From contig NZ_CP064952.1 in the NCBI RefSeq assembly GCF_011038885.2, positions 1,612,001 to 1,676,000 on the forward strand: DNA of 64,000 bases, written 5' to 3'. A program made the translations under genes and the position numbers. Shown here piece by piece: positions 37,761-48,163 of the stretch (position 1 is its first letter; each line of letters begins with the position of its first letter). The DNA is from Schaalia sp. ZJ405. Its GTDB lineage: Bacteria > Actinomycetota > Actinomycetes > Actinomycetales > Actinomycetaceae. Below the pieces are notes generated by a model. That model was not told the DNA's origin and ran no database searches. It saw only the letters and a program-made list of their open reading frames with translations.

Positions 37761-39266
37761 TCACAAACCTTCAGCCAGACGGTGGTAGGCCTGATTCCAT
37801 CGAGAGTTCGACGCGAAATCACGGCGTGTTGTCTGCTCGTCAATAACGAGCAGCTCCATCTTGGCGATCTGAGCAAACATCTCCCACACATCTGCACCAA
37901 CCTGAGTCGACATGCACGTGTGGTGAGCAGCTCCCGCCGTCAACCATGCCTCAACCGAGGTGTAAAAGTCGGGCTCAGGCTGCCACATTGCACGAGCAAC
38001 CGGGAGCTTGGGCATGTCATGCGGCGGTTCAATGACGTTGACAACATTCGCCGTCAGCCGGAAACGATCGCGCATATCTGACAGCGCAACAACAACACCC
38101 TTGCGCGCATCAGCATTAAAGACCATGCGGACCGGATCCTCGCGATCACCAATGCCCAGGGGATGAATTTCAATCTTCACCTTTGTGGCAGTCAGCGACG
38201 GACACACCTCAAGCATGTGGGCACCAAGAATCATCTCGTTGCCTTCGACGAGGTTGTAGGTGTAATCCTCCATGAGCGACGCTCCGCCCTCGAGCCCCTC
38301 CCCCATCACCTTTGCCGCACGAACGAGGACGGCTGTCTTCCAGTCGCCCTCGGCACCGAAACCATACCCGTCAGCCATGAGGCGCTGCACTGCAAGACCG
38401 GGAAGCTGCTTGAGCCCACCCAGGTCCTCAAAGTTCGTTGTGAATGCCTTCGCACCGCGTTCGTTCAGGAACTGACGCAGGGCAATTTCTTGGCGCGCTG
38501 CGTAACGCAGAGATTCATGCCGCTGACCCCCGGCCCGCAGCTCGGGAGCAACGTCGTACTCGTCCTCGTACACCGCACACAGCGCGTCAATCTCATCGTC
38601 GGCAACGGCGTCAACAACGGCGACGAGGTCGTTGACACCCCACGTGTTAACGGAGACTCCCAGGCGTCGTTCGGCCTCGGTCTTGTCGCCCTCGGTGACG
38701 GCAACATTACGCATGTTGTCACCGAAACGCACGACGCGCAGCTCATTTGTTGCGGCGAAGCCAGCTGCGGCACGCACCCAAGCGGCCACGCGATGACATG
38801 TCGAGGCATTCGAGGCATGTCCAACGACCGTGATGCGTGGAACTCCCAAGCGGGTAAGAATGTAGGCGTACTCGCGGTCTCCGTGTGCTGCCTGGTTGAG
38901 GTTCATGAAGTCCATGTCGATTGAGTCCCAGGGAATCTCGACATTTGCCTGGGTAGCCAGGTGGAGCATTGGCTTGGACAGCACCTCAAGTCCACGGATC
39001 CACATCTTCGCCGGCGAGAAAGTGTGCATCCACGAGATCACACCGAGAACTTTGTCGTCGGCCGATGCGTCAAGCATTGCGCGGCGGATTGCGTCAGAAT
39101 CCTTGAGAACCGGCTTCCACACGATCGGCGCAGGCATGAGTCCGGATTCGTTGAGGAGACGAACAACTTCTTGTGACTGCTGGGCGACTTGACGCAGAGT
39201 GTCCTCGCCGTAGAGGTCCTGGCTGCCGGTGTAGAACCAGACTTCACGTCCTTCGTAGAACGACAT
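37761..39266 (-). CDS. araA: L-arabinose isomerase
   Basis: A 501-aa enzyme converting L-arabinose to L-ribulose. It starts [20 protein letters not shown], the usual AraA N-terminus. Conserved blocks are [73 protein letters not shown] and a C-terminal [13 protein letters not shown]; Glu and His metal ligands are present. It overlaps araD by one base. araB is absent from the window. Confidence 0.96.
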   Translation of the reverse strand: MSFYEGREVWFYTGSQDLYGEDTLRQVAQQSQEVVRLLNESGLMPAPIVWKPVLKDSDAIRRAMLDASADDKVLGVISWMHTFSPAKMWIRGLEVLSKPMLHLATQANVEIPWDSIDMDFMNLNQAAHGDREYAYILTRLGVPRITVVGHASNASTCHRVAAWVRAAAGFAATNELRVVRFGDNMRNVAVTEGDKTEAERRLGVSVNTWGVNDLVAVVDAVADDEIDALCAVYEDEYDVAPELRAGGQRHESLRYAARQEIALRQFLNERGAKAFTTNFEDLGGLKQLPGLAVQRLMADGYGFGAEGDWKTAVLVRAAKVMGEGLEGGASLMEDYTYNLVEGNEMILGAHMLEVCPSLTATKVKIEIHPLGIGDREDPVRMVFNADARKGVVVALSDMRDRFRLTANVVNVIEPPHDMPKLPVARAMWQPEPDFYTSVEAWLTAGAAHHTCMSTQVGADVWEMFAQIAKMELLVIDEQTTRRDFASNSRWNQAYHRLAEGL

Positions 39267-40012
39267 TACTTGTCTCCTTCAGTGATTTGCTCGGACGAAT
39301 CATGCTGGCCGTAGACAAACTGGTAGCGGTTGTACAGGGAGTCGACTTTGTCTTGCGGAATCGGAATCGGCTCACCGAGCTGGCGAGAGATATGAACTGT
39401 TCGGGCGACCTCTTCAACCATCGCAGCGGCCTTGACCGCAGCCTTGGCGTCTTTTCCAATGGTGAAGGGTCCGTGGTTTTGCATGAGGACGGCGGGGCTG
39501 CGCGATTCCTTGAGGGTGTCAACGATGCCACGGCCAATGGAGTCATCCCCAATGAGCGCAAATGGTCCGATGGGCACCGGGCCGCCGAATTCGTCGCCCA
39601 TCATTGTCAGCACGCAGGGGATTTCTTCGCCGCGAGCCGCCCATGCCGTTGCATACGTTGAGTGCGTGTGGACAACGCCGCCGACCTCGGGCATGTGCTT
39701 GTAGACGTAGGCGTGGGCTGCGGTGTCGGATGATGGGGATCCTTCACCCTGGATCAGGTTTGCCTCGAGGTCGCAGACGACCATCGCTTCGGGTGTCAGG
39801 TCGTCATAACTGACGCCGGAAGGCTTAATAACAAGGAGGTCCTGCGATCCGTCCGCGGCAGGTCCCTTGACCCTCTGGGAGACATTTCCTGCGGTCCAGA
39901 CGATGAGTCCCCATCGTGGAAGTTCAGCGTGAAGTGCGGAAACGATGTCGCGGGTGCGTTGGACGTTCTGCGCGAAGTCAGCATCCCAGGTACTCGGATC
40001 TCGATGATCCAT
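39266..40012 (-). CDS. araD: L-ribulose-5-phosphate 4-epimerase
   Basis: A 248-aa class II aldolase-fold enzyme making D-xylulose-5-P. Metal and phosphate motifs: [47 protein letters not shown] followed by [12 protein letters not shown] (zinc ligands HxH), and [10 protein letters not shown] (third His). It is first in the araDA operon and preceded by an operator. With no ribulokinase gene nearby, the pathway needs AraB from elsewhere in the genome. Confidence 0.95.
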   Translation of the reverse strand: MDHRDPSTWDADFAQNVQRTRDIVSALHAELPRWGLIVWTAGNVSQRVKGPAADGSQDLLVIKPSGVSYDDLTPEAMVVCDLEANLIQGEGSPSSDTAAHAYVYKHMPEVGGVVHTHSTYATAWAARGEEIPCVLTMMGDEFGGPVPIGPFALIGDDSIGRGIVDTLKESRSPAVLMQNHGPFTIGKDAKAAVKAAAMVEEVARTVHISRQLGEPIPIPQDKVDSLYNRYQFVYGQHDSSEQITEGDK

Positions 40013-40128
40013 TGATTCCTCCTATGTCAGGGTTGAGGAGTCAGTCGCGGATCAGTTGCGCAAGACGAGCTCTACCGCCGCCTCGTTGCGACTCATCCAC
40101 AGCTGTCACTGCTGTGTGGACACGGTTA

Positions 40129-40142
40129 GGTTAACGCTAACA
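40129..40142. promoter_or_regulatory. LacI-type operator upstream of araD
   Basis: GGTTAACGCTAACA matches the 37657 site at 13 of 14 positions. It lies about 117 bases before araD, between araD and the regulator gene end. Confidence 0.75.
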
Positions 40143-40196
40143 CTATCGCTTTGTCTAGTCCTGATGAGATTTCCGCATCCGCTGGCGCTGGGGCAA

Positions 40197-41237
40197 CTAG
40201 TGTCGCGGAGCTGCTGTTGAATCGCGGATAATCAACTCGGTCGGACGCACAATCGGTTCAGCATCACCGATGCCGTTGATGGCATCGCGAATAGCGAGGA
40301 GCGCATTTTGTGCAAGGTCGGTAAAGTCCTGGCGAACAGTAGTCAGCGACGGCTGGAAGTAGCGAGACGCCGGTTCATCATCGAATCCAACGATCGACAC
40401 CTCATCGGGAACACTGACTCCAGCCTGCCAGAACGCCCGCATGAGTCCCAGCGCGATGAGGTCATTTGCAGCAAAAACTGCGGTGGGTAATCCCTCAGCG
40501 ATGAGGCGTTTTCCGGCCTCGAACCCAGCACATGCTTCCCATGCCCCGTAGGGCGCTTCGCGAATCGGCAGACCGGCCGCGCGCAGTTCAATGAGCCAAC
40601 CCTCGCGCCGAATTTGAGACTCAAACCACCCTTCGGGACCGGCGACATGAGCAATGTCCGTGTGCCCAAGTTCAATGAGGTGCCGGACCGCCATGCGGGC
40701 ACCCTCAAGCTGATCCCCTCTGACGAAGCGCACGGAGTCGATGCTGACCGCATTGGCAGCGGAGACCGCAATAATCGGGACGGGAGCGCCAATAGATTCG
40801 ACGATTTCTGCAATGTCGGTCATCGGTGCAATGACGACGATGGCCTCAACAGCGAGCCCCAGGAAATAATCAATTGCCTCTGTCAGCGACTCTCGGCTGA
40901 AGTCTTCAAGCGCAGTGACCCCGGTGAAGTATCCGGCTTCACGGGCGGCAACCTCGATCGCCACCAGGGTGGATGCCGGCCCATAGTGAACGGAGGTTGT
41001 CGTGATGATCCCCAGGATCCCGGATTTGCGAGTCACCAGAGCACGGGCCACGGAATTTCGCCGATATCCCAGCTCGCCGATTGCCGCCAACACCCGCTCA
41101 CGGGTTTGCGGTGCGACCTTGCCAGTACCGTTGACCACTCGCGAAACAGTCTGGTGTGAGACCCCAGCCAGGGCAGCAACATCCATCATTGCTGGCGGTC
41201 GTTTTGGTGAGCGAGACACGACTGCTTCTTTCTCCAT
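40197..41237 (-). CDS. LacI-family transcriptional regulator of arabinose genes
   Basis: The start MEKEAVVSRSPKRPPAMMDV at 41237 is preferred; an ATG at 41279 is possible. The 346-aa protein has the LacI helix-turn-helix and hinge (DVAALAGVSHQTVSRVVNGT, then LGYRRNSVARALVTRKSGIL) and a sugar-binding domain ending with VPDEVSIVGFDDEPASRYFQ. Location upstream of araDA and matching palindromes at two arabinose promoters make it the likely arabinose repressor. A half-similar site AACGTTAATA near 41311 could give autoregulation. Confidence 0.9.
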   Translation of the reverse strand: MEKEAVVSRSPKRPPAMMDVAALAGVSHQTVSRVVNGTGKVAPQTRERVLAAIGELGYRRNSVARALVTRKSGILGIITTTSVHYGPASTLVAIEVAAREAGYFTGVTALEDFSRESLTEAIDYFLGLAVEAIVVIAPMTDIAEIVESIGAPVPIIAVSAANAVSIDSVRFVRGDQLEGARMAVRHLIELGHTDIAHVAGPEGWFESQIRREGWLIELRAAGLPIREAPYGAWEACAGFEAGKRLIAEGLPTAVFAANDLIALGLMRAFWQAGVSVPDEVSIVGFDDEPASRYFQPSLTTVRQDFTDLAQNALLAIRDAINGIGDAEPIVRPTELIIRDSTAAPRH

Positions 41238-41393
41238 AGATGCGGAACGTTCATCGTTCCAGCTGTCAGCGGCTCGCATCGAGACGTTTCCGCTGTCTTC
41301 GTACTATGAGAACGTTAATACGATCTCAGGGAATTCCTCAAAAAAGCTCTCCCGACGTGGTCGTTTCGTCGATCAACAGGGTCATTAACGAGG

Positions 41394-41434
41394 ACGAGCC
41401 CCACGTTCTTTCGGCCGTGTCCGTCCTCGTCAAT
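41394..41434 (-). terminator. Terminator of the M26 protease gene
   Basis: ATTAACGAGGACG (41394-41406) pairs with CGTCCTCGTCAAT (41422-41434) with one mismatch, forming a 13-bp stem 81 bases past the M26 stop. The arms again contain the CGAGGACG octamer. Confidence 0.6.
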
Positions 41435-41514
41435 GGACACTCTCTCCCACATGACGCAACAGCGCACGCAACACACAAGATCAGACGAGGGATCGCCTTG
41501 CGTCTCAGCGTGGC

Positions 41515-44500
41515 TTAGTGCTTCCCACGACCTTTCGTCCTGTAGACCATCACCGCGCCAACACCCATCAAGATGAGTGCGATCAGCAAGGCGACCGCCA
41601 TGATGCTCCCCGAAGTCGGCAAACTGCCGGAAGTAGCCTGAACAGGGGCAGCACTCGGCTTTTGCGGCATTTTCTCCGTCGACTGGGGACGATCCGCATG
41701 GGAACCTTCGGGCACGGTTGGCGTTTCGTTCGCTGACGCATCACAGCCAAGCTCCGCACGCGCAGGCGCGCTCCACGTCCACCGCGTCCTCACGCCTTCA
41801 CCAAAGGAATATCCCGGCTTTGGCTCAGCAGTCACAACAACTGTAGCGCCGTACTCGTAGGCGTGGTCGCCGACCTCGACAACGCGACCGTTGATCGTGT
41901 AAGCCACCCCCTCGACATCAGGAATCGTAACGAACGGAGCGACCGTGCACGACCTCGGATCCGATGCGTCAGGAACGATGCCCGAGGGCGCTACCGGAGT
42001 GACAGTCACCGTCGCCGGCCCAGGCTCGGCAGGCTTCTCGGGGGCTTCCGGCTGCGGTGGAATACCCGGCTTCGGCTCAGGAGCAACAGGGGTGCTGGTC
42101 TGAGTGCCAGCCTGCTGCGCGTGAATGAAATCAGCGTTCGCTCGGGCAACCATTTGACGCATCGTTTCAGCTTCGCCGCTCGTGAGCTTGCCGCCGTCAA
42201 TTGCGGCCTGGACTCGATCAAGCAAGGCTGTGAAAGCGTCCACGTTGTCTTGCGTTGTCCACTTCTTATTCGCTGGCACATCGGAACCATCAACCGAGAC
42301 AATCGCTTTTTCGCGGGCCTGGCGCGCGGCTGTGACCGCTGCCTGAATCTGAGTGAGATCCACTGGGTCAGGAGTGAATTCCCAGGTACCCGTCACGGTG
42401 ACATCTTCGCCACCGAAAGTGCGCACAACTGGGTTCCACCCGGCAAAGTGCCATGTGCCGTTCGCCTGGGCGTCCTTATAGTCTTGCGGCAGGCTCGGCA
42501 ACGTGACATTGCTGCCCTCGTAACCAGAGACGGGCTCTGGGGCTTTGAGAGCGGCAGGCAGAGTTGGGGACCCATCAGCTGCCTTGTACACAAATGTCAC
42601 TGTGTGCTGATGCGCGGGCGTGAATACCCACATGCCCACAAGTTCCACATTTGCTTTATTAACTGTCACTCGGTCAACACTGCTGCCGTTGTGCATCCAG
42701 CCAGTAAAAGCCCACGTGCCGGGTACACCGTTGTTCATTGTGGCGCTCGTTGTGAGAGCCGGTTGAACGGTGACCGTGTCGCCTGTGGTGTAGGTAGCGT
42801 CATCGACGGGCACAGCGGGCGGATTCGTTGGCTGCATATCGCCATCGATGCGGTAGGTGACAGTGTAGGTGTGAGGGGTAAATGTCCACGATCCGACGAA
42901 CTCAATGTCATGATCTGTCACCGATGCCTGCGTGACGACATCGCCACTACCAGCGACCTTCCAGCCGTTAAATACCCATGTGCCGTCCACACCGCGGTGT
43001 TCCAGACTGGTTGAGGTCACAAGCGAGGCCTGAACCGTCTGACCGCTGCGATACTTTTGCGTTGTCACAGGAGCGGTGACGTCCTGCGGTACGTCGCCAT
43101 CGAAACGGTAGGTCACACCATATGTGACTGGGGCACTGTAGATCGAGGTCGAGAACTCATGCGTTTGCGCCTTGTAGGCAAGGTATATAGCAGACTTCAG
43201 CCGTTCGACATGGGTGTCCCTTGCTCGTATGCCTGTGCGAGTGTCTGCAAGGTCTTGATCCACAGCTGATTTCATCAACTCACGTAGCTTGGCAACGCTG
43301 TCAACCTTGATCGTCTGCCCACCGTAGGTGATTTCTACGGCAGACAGCTCATCGAGCTGAGCTTCACGCTGAGCAAACATTGCTTTGCGAAACTCAGCAT
43401 CTGAGCTGTAGGGACTGATTTTCTTCAGCACTTCACTATCGGCAAAAAGAGCTCCTTCGGGGGTGCCTGCTGGTTTGTATTGATCAGACAGGTAGGGAAC
43501 CCAGCCGTTGCTCAACCCGTACTCGCCAAGTAGCTCCCAGGCGATGCGTCGCATGTGAATGTCGCCCGTCGTCCCTTCGGATGATTGCGGAGCACCATAG
43601 AGTGGGCTGAATAATGGGATCGTTGGATAGCCGTTGTAAGGGGCAGTACCGGTATGTTGTAGGCCGACAGCTTCATAGCGAGAAACCACAGCATTCGCGC
43701 CAACGAGGTCATTAACGGATGTCCAGTTCGCAGCATCTTGGGCACGTGAGGCTATGAAAGTTTCGTCGTACTTGCCCGTATAGGGTTTCTTACTCGGGGT
43801 AAGAGTGACGATATTGAACCATTTCTGTTTCGTTGCCGTATCGCGGGTCAGGACTTCCTGAGCCTCGATGAGGTCAAGCGTGTTCGTGACGTCCAGCAGG
43901 TTCTTCATGTAGTTTTTCACGGAAGCTTCATCAGTAAATGAGGCGACCGTTGAATTTGCATACCCGTCGGCCGGCCAGTTCATGATCTGGTTCAACTGAT
44001 AGATCGGGTCGTTGTATTCGTAAGTTTCGTACAGGCCACGTGGTAACAGCTCCGTCGACGTACCTGAGCGATGCCTATGGCCTTTGAGATACGCATGAGG
44101 AGGGTTTTGCGCAAGCTGATGAGTCAGTTCGTGACTGTAGGCCGAGCTACCGGAAGGAGCTAAGAGTCGCGCTATCCAGAACGTAATATCAGCACCTGAT
44201 GCTTCAGCGCCAACAAACTTGTGATCAGACCAGAGCTTCATCGGACCGAAGAAATCCTTGACTGCCTGAGCCGCATCTGCGCCACCTCGAGGTGACCATG
44301 CTTCTTTACCCGTCCCACGGCCAGCCACAAAGTAGCCGTCAGTGACGACGCGATCAGTTTTCAGACTGTCCTTGAATTCAGGGGCCATGCGCGCCCAAAA
44401 ATCAACATAGGCAGCCTGGTCTCGACCGTACTGGGCAACACGTTCTGTAAATGCTGCCATATCGGAGGTGTTGGTCTTATCGGCAACGTAGCCTTCGCGC

Positions 44501-45414
44501 ATCCCCAAACTCACCGAGGACACATTCGACAGCACATACATGTCGCTGTTGGTTCGCGTTGCCAGAGGTAAAAGATAGGGCAAGAGTTTTGCCGAGGACA
44601 CGAGTTTGGAATACAGGCGGTAGGTTCCATCGACAACGCTGGGGCTTGCGTTTTCTGCGACAGCATTGCCGTGTTTGGTGAGTTGATCCGCATACCAGTC
44701 ATCAACCTCATCGGCCGGAACCACGCTCGTGATCAAAGCGCCAAGTGTTCGCTCATTGCTCACTGTGCCAGCAAGTACACGAGTAAAAGTCTCAACATTC
44801 TTCGGCATCGCATATTGATCGCCAGTTTGTGACCCCAAAGCGATGGCAACATCAAGAGGGTTGAAAGCTTTACCAAAGGAACCTGACGTGCGCAGCCCCT
44901 GGGCGAAATTTGTCTGGCCATAATCAAAGTCATACAAGCGCTGCTCATACGTCAAGCCAAGCAACACCTCAGCGGGCTTAGCCTGAATTGTTGAGGTGTA
45001 GTAGTCAGCACTACGCCCACTATTGCGAGAGTCTGAGGAAATCACCTGCGTCAGATACGTCTCAAGGTTTGCCTGCACATCAGCAAACGCCTGCGCATAT
45101 CCAGAACCCGCCACATACTCCTTCTGAAGTTCCCGCTTCGCTTCATCATCCGTAACCTCTGTAAAGTTACGGCCCGTCGCCTTGGCAATCGCGATGCGTT
45201 TACGTGTCACATCAGGATAAGAAAATCGCGATGGTGCGATTTTTCCTGCCACCTGAGGCGAGTCATAGGTCAGTCCACTCAGAGTGGCTCGCACATTCGC
45301 AATCACCTGCGCCACCTGCGTCTGATCCAACCCACCATCTGCGTAGGCTGGTGCGGATAGGCCTGCCAAGCTCAGGCACAAGACAGACAGAAGAACAATC
45401 ACGCTGCGTCGCAT
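41515..45414 (-). CDS. Wall-anchored M26 (ZmpB/IgA1-protease-like) metallopeptidase
   Basis: The ATG at 45414 begins a signal peptide (MRRSVIVLLSVLCLSLAGLS, cleavage near AYA-DGG). The 1299-aa precursor has the zinc site H428-ELTH-H432 with the third ligand Glu455 in RSGTSTELLPRGL, followed by SVKNYMKNLLDVTNTLDLIE. This spacing and the flanking blocks match the C-terminal catalytic part of streptococcal ZmpA/B/C and IgA1 proteases. C-terminal parts: two or three SHIRT-like repeats (VTYRIDGD...W.F.GW), a FIVAR-like helical bundle (~residues 960-1060), a Pro-rich linker, and a non-standard sorting signal LPTSG with hydrophobic stretch and RTKGRGKH tail. It is probably a surface protease acting on host glycoproteins; the substrate is unknown. 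Confidence 0.85.
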   Translation of the reverse strand: MRRSVIVLLSVLCLSLAGLSAPAYADGGLDQTQVAQVIANVRATLSGLTYDSPQVAGKIAPSRFSYPDVTRKRIAIAKATGRNFTEVTDDEAKRELQKEYVAGSGYAQAFADVQANLETYLTQVISSDSRNSGRSADYYTSTIQAKPAEVLLGLTYEQRLYDFDYGQTNFAQGLRTSGSFGKAFNPLDVAIALGSQTGDQYAMPKNVETFTRVLAGTVSNERTLGALITSVVPADEVDDWYADQLTKHGNAVAENASPSVVDGTYRLYSKLVSSAKLLPYLLPLATRTNSDMYVLSNVSSVSLGMREGYVADKTNTSDMAAFTERVAQYGRDQAAYVDFWARMAPEFKDSLKTDRVVTDGYFVAGRGTGKEAWSPRGGADAAQAVKDFFGPMKLWSDHKFVGAEASGADITFWIARLLAPSGSSAYSHELTHQLAQNPPHAYLKGHRHRSGTSTELLPRGLYETYEYNDPIYQLNQIMNWPADGYANSTVASFTDEASVKNYMKNLLDVTNTLDLIEAQEVLTRDTATKQKWFNIVTLTPSKKPYTGKYDETFIASRAQDAANWTSVNDLVGANAVVSRYEAVGLQHTGTAPYNGYPTIPLFSPLYGAPQSSEGTTGDIHMRRIAWELLGEYGLSNGWVPYLSDQYKPAGTPEGALFADSEVLKKISPYSSDAEFRKAMFAQREAQLDELSAVEITYGGQTIKVDSVAKLRELMKSAVDQDLADTRTGIRARDTHVERLKSAIYLAYKAQTHEFSTSIYSAPVTYGVTYRFDGDVPQDVTAPVTTQKYRSGQTVQASLVTSTSLEHRGVDGTWVFNGWKVAGSGDVVTQASVTDHDIEFVGSWTFTPHTYTVTYRIDGDMQPTNPPAVPVDDATYTTGDTVTVQPALTTSATMNNGVPGTWAFTGWMHNGSSVDRVTVNKANVELVGMWVFTPAHQHTVTFVYKAADGSPTLPAALKAPEPVSGYEGSNVTLPSLPQDYKDAQANGTWHFAGWNPVVRTFGGEDVTVTGTWEFTPDPVDLTQIQAAVTAARQAREKAIVSVDGSDVPANKKWTTQDNVDAFTALLDRVQAAIDGGKLTSGEAETMRQMVARANADFIHAQQAGTQTSTPVAPEPKPGIPPQPEAPEKPAEPGPATVTVTPVAPSGIVPDASDPRSCTVAPFVTIPDVEGVAYTINGRVVEVGDHAYEYGATVVVTAEPKPGYSFGEGVRTRWTWSAPARAELGCDASANETPTVPEGSHADRPQSTEKMPQKPSAAPVQATSGSLPTSGSIMAVALLIALILMGVGAVMVYRTKGRGKH

Positions 45415-45714
45415 AGGATCTCTCAAGGTTAATGTTTCAACTGAATAACGGAGTTATTGTAATTGAGGTGACTACCGCTTGGCTAGGCACTTTATGGATC
45501 TCACTCGGACGCATGACAAAACCCAGAACGCTTCACGTCTACGCCCCCTCAACCGGCAAATCTTGATGGACTAGGTCCGGGTCTGCGGACAGTTTCGGTG
45601 CGTTCTGGCAGGCCGGACCGCTACGTGGGATTGCCACCTAATCCCTGTTTACGAGGATTTTCTTGTGTTCGGCGTCTCTTTAGGCCGTAACGAGACGCCG
45701 CCTCACCCAGCTGT
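45415..45714. other. Intergenic region at the left end of the accessory island
   Basis: No gene is seen. It must hold the M26 promoter on the minus strand. A hairpin GGCGTCTC/GAGACGCC lies near 45678-45706, just before the transposase remnant. This is where core-like sequence gives way to mobile DNA. Confidence 0.4.
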
Positions 45715-46440
<726 letters not shown>

Positions 46441-46579
46441 AAAACGAAAACCAGGACAAATGCCCAGGAAACAAACCCGGGACACTTCACAAAACCCAGG
46501 GCACTTCAGTTCCTGCTGGCAGCTCCTAGGTACCTTTCATACGTAGTTGTGGTGTCTCACAGGGTTCCGCCTCTGATCT

Positions 46580-46843
46580 TTAGAGGGAATCAATAAGGTC
46601 ACGCATCAGCTGTGAGGGTGTGGTCTGGCGCTGATTGGCCACTTCGTTGAGTTTGGCTCGACGTGGCGCGTCAAGCCGAAGGGTGAACGGCTTAGCTTGC
46701 ACACCTACACTAATGGGACGACCTGGGATTGAGGCACCCAGGTGCTTACCTGTGTATCCGGTTTCGGACTCTGCTTCGCTTGCCCACTGTTCGATATCGT
46801 CATCGGTGAAAGCAGTTCCGTTGACGTCTGTGTATGTTCCCAT
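46580..46843 (-). CDS. Ribbon-helix-helix-type antitoxin
   Basis: An 87-aa protein, MGTYTDVNGTAFTDDDIEQW, whose C-terminal part (PFTLRLDAPRRAKLNEVANQ then RQTTPSQLMRDLIDSL) is a ribbon-helix-helix fold. The N-terminal part would contact the toxin. It follows the toxin-like gene with four bases between, in BrnT-BrnA order (toxin first). A palindrome upstream of the pair is the likely operator. Confidence 0.8.
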   Translation of the reverse strand: MGTYTDVNGTAFTDDDIEQWASEAESETGYTGKHLGASIPGRPISVGVQAKPFTLRLDAPRRAKLNEVANQRQTTPSQLMRDLIDSL

Positions 46844-46847
46844 CTGT

Positions 46848-47105
46848 TTACCTCCTCAACCCAACTTCAATAAGGACCTTCGTTGTTACTGGCATGGAAT
46901 GAAAGATCAGCCAACCATCAGGTTCATCTTCTACAGCGACGTACTCCAACAACCGCCCGTTTGAGTCGGTTCCTACACCAACCCACCGCACAGGGTGAGT
47001 ATCGCGCGCACGCGAACGTAGCGTGTTCTCGAACGCCGTGCGCACATCTAGCTCGCTTACCTCCGGATGTCGCTCAACAATCCTCGGATATACCCTCACC
47101 CGCAC
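46848..47105 (-). CDS. BrnT-like toxin
   Basis: An 85-aa protein starting at a GTG preceded by AGGAG. It reads MRVRVYPRIVERHPEVSELD, then VRTAFENTLRSRARDTHPVR, WVGVGTDSNGRLLEYVAVED, and ends MPVTTKVLIEVGLRR. The beta-sheet pattern GVGTDSNGRLLEYVAVE followed by a C-terminal helix is like RelE-fold BrnT toxins, which are ribonucleases. The exact family was not verified. Confidence 0.7.
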   Translation of the reverse strand: MRVRVYPRIVERHPEVSELDVRTAFENTLRSRARDTHPVRWVGVGTDSNGRLLEYVAVEDEPDGWLIFHSMPVTTKVLIEVGLRR

Positions 47106-47129
47106 ACATCACTCCTCCCATCAGTTTCA

Positions 47130-47147
47130 TACTACGTTAGTGTAGTA
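47130..47147. promoter_or_regulatory. Operator palindrome of the toxin-antitoxin operon
   Basis: TACTAC-GTTAGT-GTAGTA has perfect six-base inverted arms 25 bases before the toxin start, the expected position for autorepression by a ribbon-helix-helix antitoxin. Confidence 0.65.
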
Positions 47148-47161
47148 CGAAATTTTCTTCA

Positions 47162-47689
47162 TTACACCCCATCGGCTGACAGGATGGATGTCAGACTGGG
47201 ATTCCGTCGAACAACTTGACGCTTGGCATCACAAGTTGCTTGCTGCTTGGCGGACTCGATGTGTTGACGAATTTCAGCTAGCCACTTACCCCACTGGCTA
47301 ATCCCCATTCCAGCCTTTTGAGCCCGAACAACCCGCCCACCTGCCGCTCGCGCTCTTTGTTCATAATCAATCATGTGTTGACGCTCCAACCACCGCCCAA
47401 ACAACGCTGGATACGAAGCTGAAGGCAACTTAAACTCGCGAGCTAAGTCCGACGCACTCTCACCATCAAGCCAACGTGATCCAACTCCTGTTTTCAATTT
47501 CTATGGGCCACGTACGAAACGACGGGACTTTTCGCGCGTGTTCGATACCATGCACATCAGCTTCTCGACAATAACGACGCGCAGTTTCATACTGCTATCC
47601 CAGCCAAACGCGCGCAATCACTAATAGAAACCCCTTTGGCATACAAACGCAGCACCTTCAAGCGCCGCTCCTTACTCCTCTGACTCATA
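47162..47689 (-). pseudogene. Broken helix-turn-helix gene (transposase or terminase-like)
   Basis: From the ATG at 47689 the frame reads MSQRSKERRLKVLRLYAKGV then SISDCARLAGIAV and stops. A one-base shift gives YETARRYCREADVHGIEHAR, and a second shift near 47505 gives KTGVGSRWLDGESASDLARE then FKLPSASYPALFGRW. Two HTH-like units (GVSISDCARLAG and GESASDLAREF) suggest a DNA-binding protein such as an insertion-sequence OrfA. I do not recognise the family. The last 111 codons remain an open frame. Confidence 0.5.
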
Positions 47690-47782
47690 ACAGTCCCTTC
47701 ACATCAGAACTGTCCAACCACAGGGGTTCACTCCAGTCTCACACTCGGCTTCACCGCAATCCCCGAGCGAAAGGGAAGAGGG

Positions 47783-48163
47783 TTAGCTATTCGCCAATTG
47801 AGAGACGCGAGCACGGGACACGTTCATCAACCACGCCGCATCGGTCGTCGTCACCCCCGACGCACGCAACGCACGCACAGCCTCACGCACGCGAGCAGCG
47901 GCTTCAACCTGGGCACGAGCAGCAGCTTCGGAGGCTTCTTGAGCGCGACGCACTTCATCAATACCGGGAATTTCAGGGACGATCGTGATCTCCCAACCGG
48001 AGTGATCAACGTTTTCTTCAACGGTGTCAAGATAATCGACAACCTGTTGACGAGCTTTAGCCAGACGCTTGACCTGGGTCCAGCAGTCATCACCGTTCCA
48101 GAGTTCCCAACCGCCACCAAGAGGGCTGTCCCATTTTTTGGCTGTGATTGTCAGGTTTGTCAT
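47783..48163 (-). CDS. hicB: HicB-type antitoxin with C-terminal HTH
   Basis: A 126-aa protein: N-terminal MTNLTITAKKWDSPLGGGWE and LAKARQQVVDYLDT as in HicB partial RNase-H folds, a long Ala/Glu/Arg-rich helix (residues ~70-100), and a C-terminal HTH GVTTTDAAWLMNVSRARVSQ. It overlaps the HicA stop by four bases. It binds HicA and the operon operator. Confidence 0.85.
   Translation of the reverse strand: MTNLTITAKKWDSPLGGGWELWNGDDCWTQVKRLAKARQQVVDYLDTVEENVDHSGWEITIVPEIPGIDEVRRAQEASEAAARAQVEAAARVREAVRALRASGVTTTDAAWLMNVSRARVSQLANS

Noticed and set aside
41863..43014. 383-codon plus-strand frame
   Set aside because: Antisense to the Thr/Val-rich repeat part of the M26 protease gene; composition is Arg/Cys/His-rich.
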